Origin: Acidobacteriota bacterium
Lineage (GTDB): Bacteria; Acidobacteriota; Terriglobia; UBA7540
Reading direction: 5' to 3'
Length of the DNA: 5,910 bases
Assembly: GCA_021789565.1 (NCBI GenBank)
Contig: JAJYJL010000589.1
Span: 1 to 5,910, forward strand
The notes under the pieces are model-generated. The model made no database searches. It was not told the origin of the DNA and was given only the letters and a program-made list of their open reading frames with translations. Positions 1 to 5,523 of the stretch are shown here, in pieces. Within the stretch, counting starts at the first letter, position 1, and each line of letters begins with the position of its first letter. Position numbers and translations under genes: made by a program.

Positions 1-706
1 CTGCGTCAGGAGGAGGCACAAGGCTGATATAAGCGTTTTGTGGCTCTCTGGTGGGGATACCCTCAATGTAGACGCTGTTTGCGTTTGCATCTAGTCCCCC
101 GAATGAAGACAGTTGTGGGTTGAGCTGTGCAGCAGCCGAGCCATCCTCATTGCCATTTGTAAAGTAATTCCCGCTACCAGCGCCCGAGTTCGCCCCCGGC
201 AGCAGACTGAGCCCGTACAGAGGGTTCCGGTCAATATTGGGAAGGTTCTCCAACGTTTGGTGACTAAAATTCCAAGTCTCCTGTGCGTTTTCGGTGTTAA
301 CCGCCACAGGGTTGGCCTTGACCTGGACGACATTGCGCACCTGCCCTACTTTCAGGGTAATGTCCAATCGGGTGGCCTGCCCAGCCGTAACCGTAATACC
401 GGTTTCGACATCAGTTGTGAAACCCGTCTGCGTTACTTCAATCTTATACAGGCCCGGGACAAGGTAGTTCGATAGGTAGCTTCCAGTCGAGTTCGACTGC
501 GTTGTCGTGACGATGTTTGTAGCTTCGTTCGTAACCCGCACCGTCGCGCCAGGGACTGCTGCATGCGACGGGTCGTAAACGTAACCCATAATTTGCCCAG
601 TATTAACTTGGGCTTGAAGGCTCAAGCATATCGGTAGGAATGCACACAGCATACATACAGCAAAAATAAGCCTTACCGATGCCCCGTGATCAGATTCGGT
701 CTTCAT
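1..706 (-). CDS. TonB-dependent outer-membrane receptor with N-terminal carboxypeptidase-regulatory-like domain (partial, 3' end outside window)
   Basis: The reading frame is open from ATG at 704-706 to the window edge, giving 235 codons of an N-terminal part; the beta-barrel is beyond the edge. Residues 1-32 look like a Sec signal peptide: hydrophobic core about 13-30, and a likely cut after LQA at 30-32. Residues about 35-120 form a carboxypeptidase-regulatory/Cna-B-like beta-sandwich (GQIMGYVYDPSHAAVPGATV, then YLVPGLYKIEV and a T-rich strand ending in LDITLKVGQ). Residues about 128 onward begin a TonB plug (VNTENAQ, LENLPNIDRNPLYGL, LLPGAN). Such receptors are known from Acidobacteria, where they are inferred to import oligosaccharides or other large nutrients using TonB energy. 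The start is supported by AAGGAG at 715-720, eight bases upstream. The gene diverges from the IclR regulator, so uptake of the pathway substrate is a reasonable but unproven role. The ligand cannot be read from this fragment. Confidence 0.9.
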   Translation of the reverse strand, partial: MKTESDHGASVRLIFAVCMLCAFLPICLSLQAQVNTGQIMGYVYDPSHAAVPGATVRVTNEATNIVTTTQSNSTGSYLSNYLVPGLYKIEVTQTGFTTDVETGITVTAGQATRLDITLKVGQVRNVVQVKANPVAVNTENAQETWNFSHQTLENLPNIDRNPLYGLSLLPGANSGAGSGNYFTNGNEDGSAAAQLNPQLSSFGGLDANANSVYIEGIPTREPQNAYISLVPPPDA

Positions 707-714
707 CGCCACAT

Positions 715-720
715 CTCCTT
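715..720 (-). promoter_or_regulatory. Shine-Dalgarno of the TonB-receptor gene
   Basis: Read on the minus strand this is AAGGAG, eight bases before the ATG at 706. It is the strongest ribosome binding site in the window and fixes the receptor start codon. Confidence 0.8.
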
Positions 721-777
721 TCACATACGCCAACCCTACGGTCTAATGCCCTTGATTAGCCGACCCATATGACGCTA

Positions 778-798
778 TCATGGTTATTATTAACATGA
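778..798. promoter_or_regulatory. Imperfect palindrome over the receptor -10 box, candidate operator
   Basis: A 21-bp inverted repeat has perfect TCATG/CATGA outer arms and eight of ten base pairs matched around the centre at 788. It covers the -10 box and the predicted transcription start of the receptor promoter, the classic position for a repressor. A related AT-rich motif (TGTTAATTATTA on the minus strand, 838-849) lies about 25 bases upstream of the -35 box. The binding protein is unknown; the neighbouring IclR regulator is one candidate. Confidence 0.45.
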
Positions 799-813
799 AT
801 TTCGTGGTGTCAA
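786..813 (-). promoter_or_regulatory. Sigma70-type promoter for the TonB-receptor gene
   Basis: On the minus strand a perfect TTGACA -35 box (808-813) is followed after 16 bases by AATAAT (786-791), which matches five of six bases of the -10 consensus. Transcription would start near 779, giving a leader of roughly 70 bases before the ATG at 706. This is the best promoter match I see in the window. Its -10 box lies inside the palindrome at 778-798, so it is probably repressible. Confidence 0.65.
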
Positions 814-936
814 GATATATTTTCTCTACTTGTTTGATAATAATTAACACTTTGAGAAAAACCGCTCTCATCTCCAGGGAGCCTGCGTCATTATTCTTAT
901 CGTGATCCCCCCTAACCGCCGATATCGAGCAATCTG

Positions 937-954
937 TGTTCAGTATTCTGAACA
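937..954. promoter_or_regulatory. Perfect 7-bp-arm palindrome upstream of the IclR gene, candidate operator
   Basis: The site is TGTTCAG, a four-base spacer TATT, and CTGAACA: a fully matched 18-bp inverted repeat about 100 bases before the regulator start. IclR-family proteins commonly bind short palindromes of this size near their own divergent promoters. The GTTCAG half recurs at 1022-1027 inside another palindrome. Assignment to this IclR protein is inference. Confidence 0.5.
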
Positions 955-972
955 GGTGAATTTACATTCGCC
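955..972. promoter_or_regulatory. Second 18-bp palindrome abutting the first, candidate operator
   Basis: GGTGAAT, spacer TTAC, ATTCGCC: arms of seven bases with one mismatch and the same 7-4-7 geometry as the repeat at 937-954, which it directly adjoins. Two equal-sized palindromes end to end suggest a tandem site for cooperative dimers. The arm sequences differ, so both sites need not bind the same protein. Confidence 0.35.
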
Positions 973-1003
973 GTAAAAGTATGTTAGTGTCCTCGCACTG
1001 TCA

Positions 1004-1030
1004 AGCCTAAACATGAATCGCGTTCAGGCT
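1004..1030. promoter_or_regulatory. 27-bp near-palindrome just upstream of the IclR gene, candidate autoregulatory operator
   Basis: The outer arms AGCCT and AGGCT are perfect, and ten of thirteen possible pairs match around the centre at 1017. It ends 23 bases before the ATG at 1054. In that position a bound repressor would block transcription of the regulator's own gene. It shares the GTTCAG half with the palindrome at 937-954. In RNA the same bases could form a stem in the leader, so a transcript-level role is also possible. Confidence 0.45.
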
Positions 1031-1053
1031 ATTGGACAGAGTTTAAGGTATTT

Positions 1054-1845
1054 ATGATGTCGACTTTACGAACTCCATCGGTTCCCTCTTTGGAAAGGGC
1101 CCTACGCATTCTGGAGATCCTTGCGGATTCTCATAGAGGGCTGACCCTCTCGAATCTCAGCACACGCACCGGGTTACCCAAGAGCTCCGTCCACTCTCTG
1201 TTGCTTACTCTGGAGCGGACAGGGTACCTGCACCGGAGTGAAGTTACGGGTCGTTATCTATTCGGCATCAAAATGTTTTCACTCGCCACAAGCTCTATCA
1301 ATCGACTGGAGTTAAAGGAACAAGCGCTTCCTTTCCTGCTCCCTCTGGCACAAGAGACAGGTCTAACAGTTCATATGGCAATACCAGAACGCGGGACAGC
1401 AATCCTGATCGAGAAAATCGATCCTCCTGGTTTGATTCGTTTAGCCACATGGCCCGGTAAACAAATGGACTTGCACTGTACGGGTGTGGGAAAGGCCTTG
1501 TTGGCTCATCTGCCTAAGGAAGAGGTATCCAAGCTGATCCGCGGATACGGGCTTCCTCAGCACAACTCGAAGACCCTTTCATCGGCAAAGCGTCTTCGGG
1601 AGGAATTAGCTCAAATCCGTGAACAGGGTTATTCCTACGATGACGAGGAGGATGAGATAGGATTGCGTTGTATTGGAGCCCCGGTACTTGACCACAACGG
1701 TGTGTGCATTGCAGGCATCAGCATTGCGGGCACCACGGCTCAAATCCATCCAGACAACCTCGATGTCTTGGCGAGAAGGGTACGCAAGGTTGCTGATACG
1801 ATCTCATTCCAGATGGGCTTCGTAGCAGGAACTTCGGGCGCTTGA
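1054..1845 (+). CDS. IclR-family transcriptional regulator
   Basis: The 263-residue protein has the normal IclR length and two-domain plan. Residues about 9-70 are the winged helix-turn-helix (SLERALRILEILADS, then LSNLSTRTGLPKSSVHSLLLTLERTGYL with the recognition helix near 42-54, and the wing GRYLFGIKMFSL). Residues about 85-255 are the effector-binding domain, with TGVGKALLAHLP, the D/E-rich loop YSYDDEEDEIGLRCIGAPV (conserved Cys206) and NGVCIAGISIAG. Members bind small organic acids or sugar-derived acids and control nearby catabolic genes as dimers or tetramers. AAGG at 1045-1048 lies five bases before ATG 1054 and eight before a second in-frame ATG at 1057, so either codon may start the protein. 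It diverges from the receptor gene and precedes the dehydratase. Three palindromes lie upstream. The family is certain; the effector, probably a sugar acid or keto-deoxy acid, is inferred. Confidence 0.95.
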   Translation: MMSTLRTPSVPSLERALRILEILADSHRGLTLSNLSTRTGLPKSSVHSLLLTLERTGYLHRSEVTGRYLFGIKMFSLATSSINRLELKEQALPFLLPLAQETGLTVHMAIPERGTAILIEKIDPPGLIRLATWPGKQMDLHCTGVGKALLAHLPKEEVSKLIRGYGLPQHNSKTLSSAKRLREELAQIREQGYSYDDEEDEIGLRCIGAPVLDHNGVCIAGISIAGTTAQIHPDNLDVLARRVRKVADTISFQMGFVAGTSGA

Positions 1846-2217
1846 CCAGAAAGGGTATCAAGTTTGCAAACAAATTCGCCCGGTAATCACGAATTACAGT
1901 CTGCCACGTGAAGGCCCGATCATGAGGCAGGTTGAAGAATCATATCGGTGTATATGTGACGAAGCTGAGCAGAACTTGTGAGACCGGGCCTCTGACTGAA
2001 ATGCATCGTCGATATCCAGGTCTTTGTGTTAGGCGTGGGGATTCTCTCTCTTCAGGGAACTCCAGGCCGCTATTTTACTGATTGGCACATAAGGGTCGAA
2101 GGGCAGAAGCATGCTGCGTGGGTCATTGCAGTGCTCCCATGTGGAGCGGCAATCCAAGGAAGATGAGTAGAAGAACGAATCCGTGCCACAGATGCCGCAC
2201 TTAGTCGAGAGAAACCC
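1846..2217. other. Intergenic region between regulator and dehydratase; no gene supported
   Basis: I find no convincing reading frame in these 372 bases; the minus-strand frame running into the dehydratase has no recognisable protein features. It contains several inverted repeats: GTTTGCAAAC (1862-1871), GTAAT/ATTAC (1883-1897), and AGGCCCG (1912-1918) paired with CGGGCCT (1985-1991), which encloses CATAT/ATATG (1941-1956). No well-matched promoter is visible and no U-rich terminator follows the regulator, so the dehydratase may be cotranscribed with it or use its own unrecognised promoter. Confidence 0.5.
1912..1991 (+). other. Nested inverted repeats, possible structured RNA upstream of the dehydratase
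   Basis: A closing stem of seven perfect pairs (AGGCCCG at 1912-1918 with CGGGCCT at 1985-1991) encloses 66 bases that include a five-pair hairpin CATAT/ATATG at 1941-1956. This does not match any riboswitch I recognise and may be chance. Confidence 0.2.
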
Positions 2218-3942
2218 ATGAATTCAAAACTTCGCAGCGAGAAATGGTTCGGCCCCGAAACTGATACAGGATTCCAGCACCGAGCTGCCCTGCGTTCTAT
2301 AGGATTTACCAAGAGTTCATTTTCGGGACGGCCAGTTATCGGCGTCTGCAATTCATGGAGCGAACTCAACAATTGCAACGTCCATCTTCGCGCAGTCGCT
2401 GACGCTGTAAAGCGCGGAGTATGGGCTGCAGGTGGATTACCGCTTGAGTTCATGACGATCTCCCTCGGCGAAGAGTTGACCATGCCTACAACAATGCTTT
2501 ATCGCAACCTGATGGCAATGGACGTTGAGGAGATGATTCGATCAAACCCGATCGACGGAGTTGTGCTCCTGTGCGGATGCGATAAGACAACGCCGGCTCA
2601 ATTAATGGGCGCGGCCAGCATGGACGTCCCCGCCATAATGGTGCCTGTTGGTCCGATGCTAAGCGGCCGGTGGCGAAATCAGGAGATAGGATCCGGGACC
2701 GACCTTTGGAAATTCTGGGATGAGCGCAGGAGCGGGCGATTGAGTGACAGGGAGTGGGAGGAACTGGAAAGTTGCTATTCTCGGAGCGCGGGGACCTGTA
2801 ACACGATGGGTACTGCCTCAACCATGACGGGCTTAGCAGAGGTACTAGGCATGCTGCTGCCAAATGGGGCAAGCATCCCGGCTGCGGACTCCCGCCGATT
2901 AGCGTCCGCAGAAGCCACGGGACGCCGAATTGTCAAAATGGTAGAAGAAGACCTACGGCCTTCAAAGATCCTTACCGAAGCTGCATTCGAGAATGCCATT
3001 CGGGCGTTAGCCGCTCTTGGTGGATCAACCAACGCGGTGATTCACCTCATTGCCATAGCAGGTCGGCGCGGCATTCGTCTTCCACTTGACCTTTTCGACA
3101 AGCTGGCTCGTTCGACCCCCGTCATTGCCAATTTACAACCGACGGGAGCCTACCTGATGGAAGATCTTTTCTATGCGGGAGGAATCCAAGCCGTCATAAA
3201 GGGAATGTTACCTCTGCTTCATCGGGATGCCCTGACGGCCACCGGAAAAACAATCGAACAAAACGCCACCGAAGCCCACTGCCACAATTCAGATGTCATT
3301 CGACCTTTGGATCGTCCAGTGCGACCCGGGGAATCGCTCGCTGTTCTTTACGGTAATCTTGCACCAAACGGGGCCATTATCAAGGCTTCTGCTGCATCGC
3401 CCAGCCTGCTCCAACACAGCGGGCGCGCCATTGTGTTTGACAACTACGAAGAAATGTTAAAAAAGGTTGAAGACCCAGATCTTGATGTTGACGAGTCCTG
3501 TACGCTTGTCCTTCGGAACGCTGGCCCGATCGGCGCGCCAGGAATGCCTGAATGGGGGATGATTCCCCTGCCCACGAAGTTGGTAAAGCGCGGTGTTAAA
3601 GACATGGTAAGGGTAAGCGATGCACGGATGAGCGGCACCAGCTTCGGAACCGTCGTCCTGCACATTTCTCCTGAATCAGCAAAAGGCGGGCCACTGGCCG
3701 CAGTTAGAACAGGAGATACGATTTGTCTGGACGTTCCGAAACGCCGAATTGATGTCCTGATTTCCGACAGCGAACTCAAAAAGAGAATGGAGGAGTGGAA
3801 GCCCGCGCCATGCCGTTTCCGTCGTGGGTACTACACGATGTTCTTAGACCACGTTCTCCAGGCACACGAAGGGTGTGACTTTGATTTCCTTTGCGCTACA
3901 AGCGACGACAAGCCCTATGAGCCTCAGATGGGCCGAACATAG
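2218..3942 (+). CDS. IlvD/Edd-family [2Fe-2S] dehydratase, probably a sugar-acid (aldonate) dehydratase
   Basis: The 574-residue protein is full length for the family. These enzymes remove water from 2,3-dihydroxy acids, giving 2-keto-3-deoxy acids, in the cytoplasm. Cluster ligands appear as Cys53 (SWSELNNCN), Cys121 (LLCGCDK) and Cys194 (SAGTCNTMGTAST). Glu85 (GEELTMPT), Asp122 and Lys123 fit the magnesium site with its carbamylated lysine. Ser472 in SDARMSG is the likely catalytic base. Spacing of the cysteines matches the structurally known Rhizobium L-arabinonate dehydratase shifted by six residues, which favours the aldonate branch (L-arabinonate, D-xylonate or similar) over branched-chain IlvD. 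The YGNLAPNGAIIK and KGGPLAAVRTGD blocks are intact. ATG 2218 is the only start in the open frame after a stop at 2164-2166; there is no good Shine-Dalgarno, only GAGAG at 2207-2211. The sugar-related neighbours support the call. The exact substrate is not determinable. Confidence 0.93.
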   Translation: MNSKLRSEKWFGPETDTGFQHRAALRSIGFTKSSFSGRPVIGVCNSWSELNNCNVHLRAVADAVKRGVWAAGGLPLEFMTISLGEELTMPTTMLYRNLMAMDVEEMIRSNPIDGVVLLCGCDKTTPAQLMGAASMDVPAIMVPVGPMLSGRWRNQEIGSGTDLWKFWDERRSGRLSDREWEELESCYSRSAGTCNTMGTASTMTGLAEVLGMLLPNGASIPAADSRRLASAEATGRRIVKMVEEDLRPSKILTEAAFENAIRALAALGGSTNAVIHLIAIAGRRGIRLPLDLFDKLARSTPVIANLQPTGAYLMEDLFYAGGIQAVIKGMLPLLHRDALTATGKTIEQNATEAHCHNSDVIRPLDRPVRPGESLAVLYGNLAPNGAIIKASAASPSLLQHSGRAIVFDNYEEMLKKVEDPDLDVDESCTLVLRNAGPIGAPGMPEWGMIPLPTKLVKRGVKDMVRVSDARMSGTSFGTVVLHISPESAKGGPLAAVRTGDTICLDVPKRRIDVLISDSELKKRMEEWKPAPCRFRRGYYTMFLDHVLQAHEGCDFDFLCATSDDKPYEPQMGRT

Positions 3943-3956
3943 AAGAGAGGGTGCCA

Positions 3957-4019
3957 TTCCAGGGCGTGGCGAATCATCGCAGAATCTTGCGAGCTTGAAA
4001 CTAATCCATGGACCTGGAA
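3957..4019 (+). repeat. 7-bp inverted repeat in the dehydratase-aminotransferase gap
   Basis: TTCCAGG at 3957-3963 is the exact reverse complement of CCTGGAA at 4013-4019, with 49 bases between. It starts 14 bases after the dehydratase stop. It lacks a following T-run, so it is not a standard terminator. It could protect the upstream message or be chance. Confidence 0.25.
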
Positions 4020-4024
4020 ATAAC
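3995..4024 (+). promoter_or_regulatory. Possible internal promoter for the aminotransferase
   Basis: TTGAAA at 3995-4000 matches five of six -35 bases, and AATAAC at 4019-4024 matches four of six -10 bases after an 18-base spacer. A 166-base gap between same-strand genes leaves room for such a promoter, but the match is modest. Confidence 0.25.
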
Positions 4025-4108
4025 GGCTATCCAGCTGGTTGCAAGGTCCTGTTGCTTTAGCGCTGGACTGATTACTGTTGGAAGAGTAATGAGAGTCTCG
4101 ATCTCTAT

Positions 4109-5434
4109 ATGAACACCCAATACAAAACTTCAAGCAACATATTGGCCCGAAACAAGAAGTTTATTCCTGGAGGTGTCGTTTCAGTCAACCGCGCCACTCG
4201 GCCTGAAATTGTTTTTACTAAAGGCGATGGTGCATATATCTGGGACGTCGAAGGCAATCGCTACATTGATTATCATGCTGCGTTTGCACCCCATATTCTC
4301 GGACATAATGACCCTTACGTTTCAGAGGCTGTGACGGCTGCCATTAAGAACAGGCAGAGTTTGTTTGGCACGGGAACGACCGAATGGGAAGGGCGGCTCG
4401 CAGAGCTGATATGCGAAAACATTCCGTGGGTTGAGTCAGTCCAGCTCCTGAATACGGGTAGCGAAGCCACCTACCAAGCCGTGCGCTTGGCCCGCGCGGT
4501 GACGGGGCGAGATCACATTATCGTGATCCAGGGCGGCTACAATGGCTGGCACAATGACGTCTCCTGCAACCTTATGACGCCGCTTGAACAACTGGGGCCC
4601 CGCATATCGCCCGGAGAATACCCTTATATCCCGATTAGCTCAGGGGTTCCTGCAAATCATCAAGCGCTCGTTCACCCGATCAATTTTAACGACCTTCAAT
4701 CGGTCAAATATGTTTGCGAGAAATATCCGGTCGCGGCGCTCATTACAGAGCCCATCCTTCAAAACATTGGAATCGTCAAGCCGGAACAGGGTTATCTGCA
4801 AGGCCTGCGAGATATGGCTGACCAGTTTGGATATCTACTGATCTTCGATGAAGTCAAGACGGGCTTCCGGCACGCGATTGGAGGCTACGCAAGTATAGCG
4901 GGCGTCTGCCCTGATCTTGTCATCTACGGTAAGGCTCTGGCGAACGGATATCCGATTGCGGCGCTCGGTGGAAGAAAGGAGTTGATGGACTACTTTGTCC
5001 ACCCCGACAGCCGCAAGAGGGTGTTGCTGGCTGGAACCTACAACGCACACCCTGTACCAGTCGCTGCGGCAATTGCGACCATCGAACGCCTGTTAATGAA
5101 CGATGGAGAGGTCTACTCCCACCTGGAGTACATGGGAGCCGCAATAGAGCAAGGACTGCAAGATATCATTTCAAGCATGGGACTCTGTGCTGTTGTAACC
5201 AGGCAAAGTTCAGCTTTCTGCCTCTATTTTATGGACCACCGTCCAAAGGACTGGCACGACCTTGCGGCTCATCATGATTTTAGGAAGGACAGCGAATTTC
5301 GAATGAGGTTGATTCAGCGAGGAATCTACGTTTTCCCATTGGCGACAAAGCAATGCTCAATTTCCTTTGCCCACTGCACTAGCGATATTGAGCAAACGTT
5401 AGAACATTCCCGCGCCGTATTGTCGGCGGATTGA
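4109..5434 (+). CDS. Class III PLP-dependent aminotransferase, glutamate-1-semialdehyde aminomutase-like
   Basis: At 441 residues this is a complete fold-type-I enzyme that should use pyridoxal phosphate in the cytoplasm. The N-terminus FIPGGVVSVNR (18-28) is typical of the GSA-aminomutase-like group. NTGSEATYQAVRLAR (115-129) binds the cofactor phosphate, GGYNGWHND (142-150) carries the ring-stacking Tyr144, IFDEVKTGFR (245-254) supplies Asp247 to the pyridine nitrogen, YGKALANGYP holds the Schiff-base Lys275, and Thr310 in AGTYNAHP would contact the partner subunit's phosphate. All catalytic positions are present, so it should be active. It is unlikely to be the haem enzyme HemL: the substrate-region motifs GGYNGWHND and TYNAHP differ from HemL, and it sits among sugar-acid genes. 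Substrate candidates are a keto-deoxy sugar acid, an amino sugar acid or a beta-amino acid; none is proven. ATG 4109 is the only start after a stop at 4058-4060, without a clear Shine-Dalgarno. Confidence 0.92.
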   Translation: MNTQYKTSSNILARNKKFIPGGVVSVNRATRPEIVFTKGDGAYIWDVEGNRYIDYHAAFAPHILGHNDPYVSEAVTAAIKNRQSLFGTGTTEWEGRLAELICENIPWVESVQLLNTGSEATYQAVRLARAVTGRDHIIVIQGGYNGWHNDVSCNLMTPLEQLGPRISPGEYPYIPISSGVPANHQALVHPINFNDLQSVKYVCEKYPVAALITEPILQNIGIVKPEQGYLQGLRDMADQFGYLLIFDEVKTGFRHAIGGYASIAGVCPDLVIYGKALANGYPIAALGGRKELMDYFVHPDSRKRVLLAGTYNAHPVPVAAAIATIERLLMNDGEVYSHLEYMGAAIEQGLQDIISSMGLCAVVTRQSSAFCLYFMDHRPKDWHDLAAHHDFRKDSEFRMRLIQRGIYVFPLATKQCSISFAHCTSDIEQTLEHSRAVLSAD

Positions 5435-5452
5435 GTGTCTTGCTGTCCGCCG
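5424..5452 (+). other. GC-rich hairpin overlapping the aminotransferase stop codon
   Basis: CGGCGGA at 5424-5430 pairs perfectly with TCCGCCG at 5446-5452 around a 15-base loop that contains the TGA stop. No run of T follows, so a standard intrinsic terminator is unlikely. It may slow 3' decay or limit readthrough into the mutarotase-like gene, or be chance in GC-rich sequence. Confidence 0.35.
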
Positions 5453-5523
5453 TTAGATCTTCCGGCGATTTGTGCTGTTGCAGGAATAATGGGTAGCCTT
5501 GGTGAATTGGGAATCAAGGGGGC

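Noticed and set aside
113..475. Plus-strand open frame of 120 codons opposite the receptor gene
   Set aside because: It lies fully antisense to a well-supported receptor frame with signal peptide and domains, and its own translation shows no recognisable family.
484..499. 16-bp palindrome CAGTCGA-GT-TCGACTG
   Set aside because: It falls inside receptor codons for Q-S-N-S-T and is explained by serine and threonine codon choice; no promoter is nearby.
2070..2483. Minus-strand frame of 137 codons overlapping the dehydratase start
   Set aside because: The part over the dehydratase is a shadow of a strongly conserved enzyme, and the rest has no domain, no convincing start signal and odd composition.
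3875..4060. Small plus-strand frame of 61 codons between dehydratase and aminotransferase
   Set aside because: It begins inside the dehydratase in another frame, lacks a ribosome binding site and has no protein-like pattern.
4109..5434. Calling the aminotransferase hemL
   Set aside because: The general fold and PLP residues agree, but substrate-region motifs and the sugar-acid gene context do not support a haem-biosynthesis role.
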